A stretch of DNA of 64,000 nucleotides from an uncultured Marinifilum sp. (lineage in GTDB: Bacteria; Bacteroidota; Bacteroidia; Bacteroidales; Marinifilaceae), in the NCBI RefSeq assembly GCF_963677195.1, contig NZ_OY781918.1:3026923-3090922 (forward strand), read 5' to 3'. The notes below the pieces were generated by a model. The model saw nothing but the letters and a program-made list of their open reading frames with translations. It did not search any database and was not told where the DNA came from. The position numbers and the translations under genes are program-made. How positions within the stretch are numbered: the first letter of the stretch is position 1; the number at the start of each line of letters is the position of its first letter. Positions 46,486 through 55,779 of the stretch are shown in pieces.

Positions 46486-49400
46486 ATGAAAAAACTAATC
46501 TTTCTAATTCTATTTGTACTTCAAATAGGAATATTGAGTGCCAAAGAGTTTATCTTCGAAAAAATTACTACTCAGCAGGGATTATCGCAAAACGATGTGA
46601 ACTGTATATTTCAGGATCACAACGGATTTTTATGGATAGGAACCAACGATGGTTTAAACCGATACGATGGCTACACTTTTCGAACCTATAGAATTAAGGA
46701 TAAAAAAGAACAGGAAGAAGGGCTTTCCAGTAACCTGGTGTTTAAGATAAAAGAGGATAAAAAAGGTCGTTTGTGGATTGCCACCTCTAACGAAGGGGTT
46801 TGTGTATTTAATTTATGCACCGAAGAATTTACTCAGATCAGGAATACCTCTGTGAATCCTATTTGTTTGGCCGACAACAGAATAGTCGATTTGGAATGCA
46901 TGAACGATGGAAGCGTCTGGCTTGCAACAGAAAAAGGGGTGACAATTATTACCGAGCAAAATGGAAAGTTTGAAACAACAAACTTAATTTCGCTTGCACA
47001 TACTCCTCTTGTTTCGAAAGCTTGTAATGTGGTAGTAGAAGATCAACAGGGACGAAAATGCCTGGGATTGCACAATGGATTAATTATTTGTAAGTCCACT
47101 AATAAATTAATAGAGTGCACAGAAATTGCAGGGTTCGAAGATCTAAATGTACGATGTATTTTGCCAGCTTACGGGGGACTTATTATTGGGACAGGAGAAG
47201 GTCTTTTTTTTCTTGATAATGTAAAGGAAGATCTTGGCAAGAGTAAATTGATACAAATAAATGATTTACCAGCTACTGAGATTTATTTAGATGAGAGGAA
47301 AAATTTATTTGTGGCTTCGCAACTTAAACTCTTGGTTTATTCTTGCGATTGTGCACATAATAAATTTGTTCTGCAGACTGAAATTAATCAGGGAAGAACA
47401 AAAGCCGATTTGAGTAGCAATATGGTAATGAGTATTTATGGAGACTTATCGGGAATTATATGGATTGGTACCAATGGCGGAGGACTGAACAAATACAATC
47501 CCAAACGAAAAAAAATTGGTCACTACAAGAATACCAGTCTGCCTGGCAGTCTTTCGAGTAATAAGATTAGATCGGTTTTTGAGGATAGCAAAAAAAATAT
47601 TTGGATAGGAACTGAAGGAGGGGGAGTAAACTTTCTTAACACCAGTAAAGGACGAAATTTTGAGTCGGGATTTGAAAGATATTTTGTGAATGAATATCAA
47701 ATTGAAAATAGAATCTACTCCATTATTGAAACCGATAAAGAAAACGGAGAGTCAGAGATCTGGGCCGGTGCCGCATTTCCACAAACTTTAGAGTGTTTTA
47801 AAAATTCGGATAAACTGTCGCCAATAAGCAAGGAAGAACTAAACGATAAAATTTCTGCATCCATTTTTACCTCTTTAAAAGATAAAGAGGGTAATATATG
47901 GTTGGGAACTTATGGATCGAAAGGCTTGTATAAATATGAAAAGAAAGAGGGGAAATATCATTTAATAAATTACAAAGCAAAAGCAATTGAGGGAGGTTTA
48001 TCATCGAATATTATTCGTAGTCTTTTACAGGATTCTATGGGCAATATGTGGATAGGTACCGATGCAGGTATCAACCTTTTAACCGTTGAGGAGCTAAAAA
48101 AAGAAAAGCCATTTTTTAAGGTCTTTAAGAACAATATAAATGATGATAATTCTTTAAGTAACGATTATATATTACCACTTTTTAAATCCACGAAAGGAGA
48201 TTTATGGGTCGGAACAATGGGAGGTGGACTTAACAGAGTAAATTATCATGAAAATATCGATTCCATTTCGTTTACAAGTTATGGTACTTCCGATGGATTT
48301 CCCAATAATGTAATTAAAGGAATTTTAGAAGATCAAGAGGGAAATTTATGGATATCTTCAAATAAGGGTTTAAGTAAGTTCAATACCGAAAATCACAGCA
48401 TTATGAATTATGATGTGAGCGATGGACTACAGGATAATGAGTTTAGCGAGCTGGCATGTTGTAAGTTAAGTGATGGAATGATGATTTTTGGAGGTGTAAA
48501 TGGTTTTAATACTTTTTATCCCGAAGAGATAAATGCCGATATGTTGCCACCTAAAGTTGCGTTTACCGATTTACAGGTGCTTAACAAATCGGTTAAAGTA
48601 GGCGAACATGTAAATAAGCGTGTAGTTCTTACTAAGGCAATTAACCAAACTAAAAGGGTAAAATTAAAATACTCAGAGAATAGTTTTGCCATTTATTTTT
48701 CGGCTTTACATTTTTCGGCTCCCACAAAAAATAAGTACAAATATATGCTCGAAGGCTTCGACGATAATTGGATTATTAAGAATTCGGATGAACGTTTTGC
48801 TAAGTATACCAGTCTTAATCCTGGTACTTATGTATTTAAATTGTATGCCTCTAATAATGATGGGATATGGTCAAAAGAAGCTCGCGAAATTGAAGTGATT
48901 GTAGTTCCGCCTTGGTGGAAAAGTAATCTTGCTATAGCAATATATTTAATATTGTTTGTTTATATTTTATGGTTTTTTCAGCGCTTCTCATTTATTAGAA
49001 TAAAACAGAAAAATGAATTGCTAATGGAGCATTTCGAGAAAGAAAAAATTGAGGAATTAAACCAGATGAAATTTCGTTTTTTTACAAATATTTCTCACGA
49101 ATTCAGAACTCCTCTTACTCTTATTATTGGTTCAGTTCAAAAATTGCTGCAGAAAGAAGAAGAATTATCGCCTAAGGCTAAAGCAAAATGTATTGCTATT
49201 CAGCGTAACAGTTCATTTTTGCTTCGATTAATAAATCAATTGATGGATTTTAGGAAAATGGAGCACGATAAAATGAATTTATCAATAAGGCATTTAAATA
49301 TAATTGAATTATTAAAAGAAATTTACACTTCCTTCGAAGAAGTGGCTGCCAACAATAATATTCAGTTCAATTTTTTGGTTGAAGAGCAGGAGGCTTATGT

Positions 49401-50652
49401 ATATGTCGATAGTGATAAAATAGAAAAGATAGTTTATAACCTACTATCTAATGCCTTCAAGTTTACCAATGTAGGAGGACAAATAGATTTGATTCTTAAG
49501 CTACAAACCAATCATATTCTTATTCAGGTTAAGGATAATGGGGTAGGTATGTCAAAACAAATGCAAGCTCATATTTTCGAACGTTTTTATCAGGGAACCA
49601 AATTGAAACATGCCGATACTAGTGGAACGGGTATTGGCTTGTCTTATGCAAAAGGTTTGGCCGAATTGCATGCTGGCGAAATTAGTTTTAAAAGTGCCGA
49701 AGGTGTTGGTAGTTGCTTCGAATTAAAACTAAAAAGGGGAAAAGAACATTATAATTTATCTGATATTGAAAAAGATCAATCAGTAAATATCAAATCGATA
49801 GCTAAACTAAAATCTGAAAAAGAAATTTTTAATTTCAATTTAAACAAGCCAAAAGAAGGTTTCCAGGCAAAGCCAAACAGCTATAAGCTTCTTATTGTTG
49901 AAGATAATGTAGAATTATTGAATTTTTTAAGTGAATCATTCGGCGATAAGTATCAAGTATACAGAGCACTAAATGGAGAAGAAGGAATTAGTATGGCGGA
50001 AAAATATGATGTTGATATTATTGTTAGTGATATTGCCATGCCTTTAAAAGATGGTTTTCAGCTTTGTAAGGGAATTAAAATGAATGAACAAACCAGTCAT
50101 ATTCCTATTGTTTTGCTTACTGCCAAAACATCGGCCGAAGATTCCATAAAAGGTTTTCAGCTGGGTGCCGATGCTTATGTATCAAAGCCTTTCGATTTAC
50201 AAGTGCTGGAAGCGCAAATTGCAAGTGTTTTAAAAAATAGAGATGATCTAAAACAAAGATTCCGAAAATCAATAGAGATAACACCTTCGGAGGTGACCAC
50301 AACATCTTTTGATGAGAAATTCCTGAATAAATTACTTGTGATTATTGAAGATAACATCTCAAATTTTGAATTCTCGGTTGAGAAATTGGCCAGTTTATAT
50401 GGAATGCCACAGGTAAATATCAATAAGAAATTAAAATCACTTACCGGACAAACGGCAAGTGCTTTTATTCGTAATGTTAGGTTAAAACGAGCATGTCAGT
50501 TATTAAAAACAGGTCGCTACACAGTTGCCGATGTAACTTATGAAGTGGGTTTTTCCGATCTTAAATATTTTCGTTCCTGTTTTAAAAAAGAGTTTAAGCT
50601 AAATCCTTCGGAGTTTGTAAAACAAAATGTGAAAGCGCAAAAAGTTACTTAA
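46486..50652 (+). CDS. Hybrid two-component system (HTCS) regulator
   Basis: 1388 aa. Signal peptide (1-19), periplasmic reg_prop beta-propellers (about 25-700; repeats such as GFLWIGTNDGLNRYD and NIWIGTEGGGVNF), a Y_Y_Y domain (about 740-805), a membrane helix (about 814-832), HisKA with H871 (NISHEFRTP), HATPase (DNGVGMSK, GTGIGLSYAKG), a receiver with D1182 (VSDIAMP), and an AraC-type HTH (about 1285-1385). HTCS proteins bind an oligosaccharide in the periplasm and switch on their own polysaccharide locus. The susC-susD-GH29-GH43 genes directly downstream are the expected target. Confidence 0.95.
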   Translation: MKKLIFLILFVLQIGILSAKEFIFEKITTQQGLSQNDVNCIFQDHNGFLWIGTNDGLNRYDGYTFRTYRIKDKKEQEEGLSSNLVFKIKEDKKGRLWIATSNEGVCVFNLCTEEFTQIRNTSVNPICLADNRIVDLECMNDGSVWLATEKGVTIITEQNGKFETTNLISLAHTPLVSKACNVVVEDQQGRKCLGLHNGLIICKSTNKLIECTEIAGFEDLNVRCILPAYGGLIIGTGEGLFFLDNVKEDLGKSKLIQINDLPATEIYLDERKNLFVASQLKLLVYSCDCAHNKFVLQTEINQGRTKADLSSNMVMSIYGDLSGIIWIGTNGGGLNKYNPKRKKIGHYKNTSLPGSLSSNKIRSVFEDSKKNIWIGTEGGGVNFLNTSKGRNFESGFERYFVNEYQIENRIYSIIETDKENGESEIWAGAAFPQTLECFKNSDKLSPISKEELNDKISASIFTSLKDKEGNIWLGTYGSKGLYKYEKKEGKYHLINYKAKAIEGGLSSNIIRSLLQDSMGNMWIGTDAGINLLTVEELKKEKPFFKVFKNNINDDNSLSNDYILPLFKSTKGDLWVGTMGGGLNRVNYHENIDSISFTSYGTSDGFPNNVIKGILEDQEGNLWISSNKGLSKFNTENHSIMNYDVSDGLQDNEFSELACCKLSDGMMIFGGVNGFNTFYPEEINADMLPPKVAFTDLQVLNKSVKVGEHVNKRVVLTKAINQTKRVKLKYSENSFAIYFSALHFSAPTKNKYKYMLEGFDDNWIIKNSDERFAKYTSLNPGTYVFKLYASNNDGIWSKEAREIEVIVVPPWWKSNLAIAIYLILFVYILWFFQRFSFIRIKQKNELLMEHFEKEKIEELNQMKFRFFTNISHEFRTPLTLIIGSVQKLLQKEEELSPKAKAKCIAIQRNSSFLLRLINQLMDFRKMEHDKMNLSIRHLNIIELLKEIYTSFEEVAANNNIQFNFLVEEQEAYVYVDSDKIEKIVYNLLSNAFKFTNVGGQIDLILKLQTNHILIQVKDNGVGMSKQMQAHIFERFYQGTKLKHADTSGTGIGLSYAKGLAELHAGEISFKSAEGVGSCFELKLKRGKEHYNLSDIEKDQSVNIKSIAKLKSEKEIFNFNLNKPKEGFQAKPNSYKLLIVEDNVELLNFLSESFGDKYQVYRALNGEEGISMAEKYDVDIIVSDIAMPLKDGFQLCKGIKMNEQTSHIPIVLLTAKTSAEDSIKGFQLGADAYVSKPFDLQVLEAQIASVLKNRDDLKQRFRKSIEITPSEVTTTSFDEKFLNKLLVIIEDNISNFEFSVEKLASLYGMPQVNINKKLKSLTGQTASAFIRNVRLKRACQLLKTGRYTVADVTYEVGFSDLKYFRSCFKKEFKLNPSEFVKQNVKAQKVT

Positions 50653-50686
50653 AATAAGCTTGAAAAACCGTCCGAAATAACAAGTG

Positions 50687-50720
50687 GGAGACACAAATTT
50701 AATTGTGTCTCCCTTTTTTT
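50687..50720 (+). terminator. Terminator of the HTCS gene
   Basis: GGGAGACACAA / TTGTGTCTCCC with a short AT loop and a run of seven T. Confidence 0.9.
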
Positions 50721-50765
50721 ATCATTAATTGTATGATTTTGTAAATGAGCGATTAAAACAAACAG

Positions 50766-50794
50766 CCCCCCGGTTTTGTGAAAAAATACCCCCC
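50766..50794 (+). promoter_or_regulatory. C-run/TTTTGT motif, distal copy
   Basis: Two six-C runs (50766-50771 and 50789-50794) flank GGTTTTGTGAAAAAATA. It shares the TTTGT-(A-rich)-C-run core with the proximal copy, 108 bases further on. Candidate HTCS binding site. Confidence 0.5.
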
Positions 50795-50873
50795 AAATTT
50801 TACCTTTATTAATAAATATATAGCTCAATTTCGAAAACGTTTTCTGCAGGAAAATTAAAAGTCGAAATTCATT

Positions 50874-50900
50874 CCCCCAGCTTTGTAAAATTACCTCCCC
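50874..50900 (+). promoter_or_regulatory. C-run/TTTGT motif, proximal copy
   Basis: CCCCC at 50874-50878, then AGCTTTGTAAAATTA, then CCTCCCC at 50894-50900. It ends just upstream of the -33 region of the susC promoter, the position expected for an activator. Confidence 0.55.
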
Positions 50901-50903
50901 TCA

Positions 50904-50930
50904 TTGCAATTATTAGCAAGCTTATATTTG
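50904..50930 (+). promoter_or_regulatory. susC promoter
   Basis: TTG at 50904-50906 and TATATTTG at 50923-50930 (TAnnTTTG), 16 bases apart. The susC ATG lies 27 bases after the -7 box. Confidence 0.6.
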
Positions 50931-50957
50931 AGCATGAATAACTAAACTTTTAATTTT

Positions 50958-53900
50958 ATGAAACAAAAGAAATTTTTCTATTTGCTAGGGAAGAAGAGTC
51001 AATTAGGACTTGTTCTAACTCTATTGCTCATGTTTAACTTTAGTGCATTTGCGCAAAACCAAATACAAGGGCTTGTAACAGATGAAGAAAATTTAGCGCT
51101 TCCCGGCGTAACAGTAATTGTTAAGGGAACTACTAATGGTACAGTTACAGATATAGATGGAAAATACACTATTTCTGCAAACGATGGAGACGTTTTGGTC
51201 TTTAGTTTTATTGGGCTAGTAACTCAGGAAATTAGTGTAACAGGATCGACTTTGAATGTACAAATGCAGAACGATGCAATTAATCTTAACGAAGTTGTAG
51301 CTATTGGTTACGGTGTTAAGAAAAAAAGTGTTGTAACCGGATCTATTAGTAGTATGGATTCGGAGGATATTCTGCAATCAAGACCTGCAGATATTAATCA
51401 GGCCTTTACAGGACGTGCAGCTGGGGTTGTTGTTTCTCAGTCTTCTGGTCAGCCAGGTTCAAGTCCTAAAATTACCATTCGCGGTGTAGGTACCAATGGT
51501 AACTCAAATCCATTATATGTAATTGATGGTTTGCCAATGGACGATATGAATTCTGTTAATCCAAATGATATTGAATCGCTTCAGGTATTAAAAGATGCAA
51601 CTTCGGCTGCAATTTATGGTGCCAGAGCTGCTAACGGGGTTATTCTTATTACCACTAAAAAGGGTAAAAAAGGAGAAACTACTCTTACTTACGACGGATT
51701 TTATGGTGTACAGTCGGCTTTTAATCAGCCAGACCTGTTAAATACCGACGAGTATCTTACTTTAATGAAAGAGTATTATGCAAACGATGGATCTGAATAT
51801 CCAGCATCAATGCCAACACAAAATAATGGTATTGATACCGATTGGTTAGATGCAATTACATCTGCAGCTCCGGTTCAGGAACACAATGTTACCGCAACAA
51901 TGGGTAGCGAAAAAGGTAGCGTTTTATTGTCTTTAGGATACCGTAATCAGGATGGTATTATTGGTGGAGATTTGGATAAATCTTTCTTTAAGCGTTACAA
52001 TGCCAGAATGAATGCTTCTTTTGATATTAACGAACACATTACTGTGGGTGCTAATATTAACTTTACACACATCGATAAAGGCGGAATTTCAACCGGAACA
52101 AATGGATACAATGCTGTTTACTATGGTTTATTAATGGATCCTACAACTCCTGTTTATGGAGATGGTTTGCTTCCTGCCGATGAGAGTGGTTTCGGAGTTA
52201 CTCCTGTGCCATTTACTAGAATGTGGAACCCAATGTCATTTATGTCTATTAGCTCGAACGGATTCAATCGCAGCGAAAGAGTATATGGTAATACATTTGC
52301 AAAAATTACTTTCTTAAAAGATTTTGTTTTTAAAACAGATTTTGCTGCCAACTTTAATAGCGGCAGAAGCAGAAGTTTTAATCCAAAATATTTCCACAAT
52401 GCATCTAATTTCTCGGATGTTAACAGAGTAAATCAAAACTCGAATCGCTCGGCTTTTTGGCAGTGGGAGAATACCTTAACTTACACAAAAGATTTTGGAG
52501 ATCATCATGTTACAGCTTTAGTAGGTACATCGGCATCTGAAAATACCTATGAAAATTTAGGTGGTTCCAGAACTTCTTATCCTGCCGAAGCAGATACAAA
52601 TGATAATTTCTGGTGGCTAAATTCTGGTAGCTCCGAAGGTGCTACTAACTACGGAACAGCAAATCCTGTACACACTATTTCTTCTTATTTTGGTCGATTG
52701 AGTTATAACTATCAAGAAAAATACATGGCCGAATTTGTGATTCGTCGCGATGGTAGTTCTAATTTTGGTCCAAACGACAGATATGCTGTTTTTCCTGGTG
52801 TTAGTTTAGGTTGGAATGTGTCGAACGAGGATTTCTGGAATATTGAAAATTTTGATGTCTTAAAACTTCGTGCCAGCTGGGGACAGAATGGTAACGAGTC
52901 TATTAGTCCTTTTTCATATACCTCAACAATTGCTAACGATAGATACTACACTCTTGGTGGAGGTTCTGTTATAACCGGATCGTCTCCTTCTAATTTGGTA
53001 AATCCAAATGTAAAATGGGAAACCAGTGAGCAGTTAAATATTGGTGCCGATATGACTTTCTATAATGGAAAAGTAAGACTTAGTGCCGATTATTATACTA
53101 AAACTACCAAAGATTTATTGTTTAAGCGTACTGTAGAGGCTGTTAGAGGTAATGATGCGCCTTACTACAATTCTGGAGAGATTAGAAATACCGGTTTAGA
53201 ATTGCAAATTGGCTATAACTTTAAAGTAGGAGAAGTTGATTTTGCGGTTAATGCAAATGCTTCTTATCTTAAAAACGAAGTTAAAAAAGTGGGTAACGAT
53301 AATGGATACGAAGAAGGTGGATATTGGAAAAACTCAACCAATGTAACTCGTATGCAGGAAGGATTACCTATTGGAACGTTCTGGGGATATAAGATTGATG
53401 GCATTTTCCAAAACGAATCGGAAATTAACAGTGTAATGTATCCAAATGCACAGCCTGGTGATTTTAAATGGCATGATACCAATGGCGATGGGGAAATTAC
53501 TCCTGATGATAGAACAGATATTGGTAATCCATGGCCAAAATGGACTTATGGTGTAAGCATTAATGCAAAATGGAATGGTTTCGATTTTAGCATGATGATG
53601 CACGGAAAAGCCGATGTAGACGTATGGATGGCTCAGTATAGAGATGAGGCTTATGGTCGTTCAAACTTACCTGATTTTTGGTTAAACAGATGGCAAAAAG
53701 AGGGAGACAACAATGGAGTACCAAGACTTACATTAAACGATCCTAATAATAATGTTAGAAATGCTTCGGAATTTCATGTTAAAGATGCCTCTTTCTTTAA
53801 AATTGGAACTATGGAACTAGGATATACATTACCAAACAGATGGATTAATGCAGTAAAACTATCGAAAGTAAGAATTTATGCTGCTGCCGATAATGTGGCT

Positions 53901-54032
53901 GTATTTACCGACTATCCAATGTTCGATCCTGAAGTTGGTGCAATGGAAGGAAATATTCTGAATACAGGATTGGATTACTCTATGTACCCACAAGCAAGAA
54001 CTGTAAGATTCGGTCTTAACGTAGGATTCTAA
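50958..54032 (+). CDS. SusC/RagA-type TonB-dependent outer-membrane transporter
   Basis: 1024 aa. Signal peptide (about 1-32), carboxypeptidase-D-like beta-sandwich (about 35-112; IQGLVTDEENLALPGVTVIVKGT), plug domain (VVAIGYGVKKKSVVTGSIS, then ITIRGVGTNG), and a C-terminal barrel ending in VRFGLNVGF with a terminal aromatic. It imports oligosaccharides through the outer membrane with its SusD partner using TonB energy. Preceded by a clear promoter and two candidate HTCS sites. The glycan cannot be read from the sequence; with GH29 downstream, an alpha-L-fucose or alpha-L-galactose containing glycan is plausible. Confidence 0.95.
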   Translation: MKQKKFFYLLGKKSQLGLVLTLLLMFNFSAFAQNQIQGLVTDEENLALPGVTVIVKGTTNGTVTDIDGKYTISANDGDVLVFSFIGLVTQEISVTGSTLNVQMQNDAINLNEVVAIGYGVKKKSVVTGSISSMDSEDILQSRPADINQAFTGRAAGVVVSQSSGQPGSSPKITIRGVGTNGNSNPLYVIDGLPMDDMNSVNPNDIESLQVLKDATSAAIYGARAANGVILITTKKGKKGETTLTYDGFYGVQSAFNQPDLLNTDEYLTLMKEYYANDGSEYPASMPTQNNGIDTDWLDAITSAAPVQEHNVTATMGSEKGSVLLSLGYRNQDGIIGGDLDKSFFKRYNARMNASFDINEHITVGANINFTHIDKGGISTGTNGYNAVYYGLLMDPTTPVYGDGLLPADESGFGVTPVPFTRMWNPMSFMSISSNGFNRSERVYGNTFAKITFLKDFVFKTDFAANFNSGRSRSFNPKYFHNASNFSDVNRVNQNSNRSAFWQWENTLTYTKDFGDHHVTALVGTSASENTYENLGGSRTSYPAEADTNDNFWWLNSGSSEGATNYGTANPVHTISSYFGRLSYNYQEKYMAEFVIRRDGSSNFGPNDRYAVFPGVSLGWNVSNEDFWNIENFDVLKLRASWGQNGNESISPFSYTSTIANDRYYTLGGGSVITGSSPSNLVNPNVKWETSEQLNIGADMTFYNGKVRLSADYYTKTTKDLLFKRTVEAVRGNDAPYYNSGEIRNTGLELQIGYNFKVGEVDFAVNANASYLKNEVKKVGNDNGYEEGGYWKNSTNVTRMQEGLPIGTFWGYKIDGIFQNESEINSVMYPNAQPGDFKWHDTNGDGEITPDDRTDIGNPWPKWTYGVSINAKWNGFDFSMMMHGKADVDVWMAQYRDEAYGRSNLPDFWLNRWQKEGDNNGVPRLTLNDPNNNVRNASEFHVKDASFFKIGTMELGYTLPNRWINAVKLSKVRIYAAADNVAVFTDYPMFDPEVGAMEGNILNTGLDYSMYPQARTVRFGLNVGF

Positions 54033-54064
54033 TTTATATTACAATAGAAAATAAATTTAAACAT

Positions 54065-55663
54065 ATGAAACAAATAAAATATATATTCATGTTTGCAGTT
54101 TTGCTTATTCCTGCAGCATGTTCAGATTCATTTCTGGAGAATGATCCTGTAAATAAATCTACAGAGGATAGTTTTTATCAAACAGATGCGCAGATGTTTG
54201 CAGCTTTAATGGCAGCATACGATCCTTTGCAATGGGGAGGAATTAGCAGTTCAGTAGTTCCTTTTAGCGAAATTCGTTCTGATAATATGAAAACCGGAGG
54301 CGGCGGACAGGGCGATCAGCCAGATGTACAGGCTTTGGAAGATTTTAAAAATAATTCTGTGAACTCTGCTTCCGATGGAATTTGGAAAAAGAACTATACA
54401 GGTATTTACCGTGCTAATTTGGTAATTAACTCGGAGTTTGAAAGCGTTGAAGCAGACATTTACAAGGCCGAAGCTAAATTTTTAAGAGCTTGGTATCATT
54501 TCGATGTGTTAAGAACTTACGGACCATGTCCTACTGTTACCGAGACCATTTTCCCTGAAGATATGAGATTTGAAAGACAGGATCGTTCTGCTGTTAATGA
54601 GCTTATTATTAGTGATCTAAAAGCAGCAATTCCAGCTTTAAATGTGGTTCATGATGCTGCAAACACAGGACGTATTACTCAGGCTGCTGCTCAGGCATTA
54701 TTGGGTAAGGTGCTTATTTACAAGGCCGACTGGGATAATGATAACAAAGCAACTTTCGACGAGGCGGCGGGTTATTTACAATCTGTAATCGATAATCCTA
54801 ATTATAGTTTTTTTACTGATTACACAAAATTGTTTGCTCCTCATGCCGAAAATAATTCGGAATCTATTTTCGAAATTCAGCGCTCTACAAAAGGTGGTAA
54901 AAGCAATTGGAAAAATGTAGACCAATTGACTGAAGGAAATTTTTGGGTACAATTTTGCGGTCCTCGCGGATATCCTGGTAATGATTTGATTGATGGAGGA
55001 TGGGGATTTTTACTTCCTCAAAACGATTTAATGGATTACTATCTTCCTGATGATGTAGCCAGAAAAACTGCTGTTGCTTGGACTTACGACGAGCTTGTAA
55101 CAGATGTGAACGCCGGAAGAAGCGAAGATAACTATGTAAAATGGCAAGTTGATCAGTACAATCAGATTGATTTTGTAGGATATGCACAGAAAAAATACTC
55201 TTCATGGAAAGATTATGATTATATAGGTAACAAGTTGCTTAACAGACCTGGTAGTGAGCGTATTATTCGTTTATCGGATGTGTATTTAATGTTGGCAGAA
55301 TGTAAATTAAGAGGAACATCGGCTAACGAATCCGATGCAAAATCGTTAATTAACGAAGTAAGAAAATACCATGTTTATGGTGGATCGGATACTTTTGATG
55401 GTGTTGATGAGCTAATTGCAACTTATCCTACCCGTTTCTCAACTACTCTTGATGTACTATGGTACGAAAGACGTGTGGAGTTAGCTGGAGAAGGTGACAG
55501 ATGGTATGATCTTGTTCGAAGCGGAAGAGCTCCGTCTGTAATGGGAGCAATTTATCCGGGTGTTGACTGGAGCAAGCATATTTATATGCCAATTGGTCTT
55601 ACCGAACAAGGTAATTCGGGTGGCTCTTTAACCGAATATCCAAGCGAATCTTTACCTCATTAA
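54065..55663 (+). CDS. SusD/RagB-type surface glycan-binding lipoprotein
   Basis: 532 aa. Lipoprotein signal with Cys19 (PAACSDSFLEND), TPR-like N-terminal helices (FYQTDAQMFAALMAAYDPL), and the RagB/SusD C-terminal region (RIIRLSDVYLMLAECKLRG and LWYERRVELAGEGDRWYDLVRSG). It caps the SusC barrel and captures glycan at the cell surface. It starts 32 bases after susC and is followed by a strong hairpin, so the downstream hydrolases may be expressed less than the pair. Confidence 0.94.
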   Translation: MKQIKYIFMFAVLLIPAACSDSFLENDPVNKSTEDSFYQTDAQMFAALMAAYDPLQWGGISSSVVPFSEIRSDNMKTGGGGQGDQPDVQALEDFKNNSVNSASDGIWKKNYTGIYRANLVINSEFESVEADIYKAEAKFLRAWYHFDVLRTYGPCPTVTETIFPEDMRFERQDRSAVNELIISDLKAAIPALNVVHDAANTGRITQAAAQALLGKVLIYKADWDNDNKATFDEAAGYLQSVIDNPNYSFFTDYTKLFAPHAENNSESIFEIQRSTKGGKSNWKNVDQLTEGNFWVQFCGPRGYPGNDLIDGGWGFLLPQNDLMDYYLPDDVARKTAVAWTYDELVTDVNAGRSEDNYVKWQVDQYNQIDFVGYAQKKYSSWKDYDYIGNKLLNRPGSERIIRLSDVYLMLAECKLRGTSANESDAKSLINEVRKYHVYGGSDTFDGVDELIATYPTRFSTTLDVLWYERRVELAGEGDRWYDLVRSGRAPSVMGAIYPGVDWSKHIYMPIGLTEQGNSGGSLTEYPSESLPH

Positions 55664-55694
55664 TAAATAATGATAAATAGATAAGTGATTACAG

Positions 55695-55731
55695 GAAGCC
55701 AAACCAAACTAGTAATGGTTTGGCTTCTTTA
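55695..55731 (+). terminator. Stem-loop after susD
   Basis: GAAGCCAAACCA / TGGTTTGGCTTC, a perfect 12-base stem with a 9-base loop and TTTAT after it. It probably attenuates read-through into the GH29 gene. Confidence 0.75.
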
Positions 55732-55779
55732 TAACTGCTCTGCGCAATTAAAAACGAAGAGTAACAGATATTTTTAGCA

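Larger units (their letters stand above)
50653..50957. other. Regulatory region between HTCS and susC
   Basis: 305 bases holding, in order, the HTCS terminator, two C-run motifs and the susC promoter, listed separately. No small gene seen. Confidence 0.7.

Noticed and set aside
50766..50900. Possible G-quadruplex on the minus strand from the C-runs
   Set aside because: The runs are separated by 15-80 bases, too far for a stable canonical quadruplex; paired protein sites explain them better.
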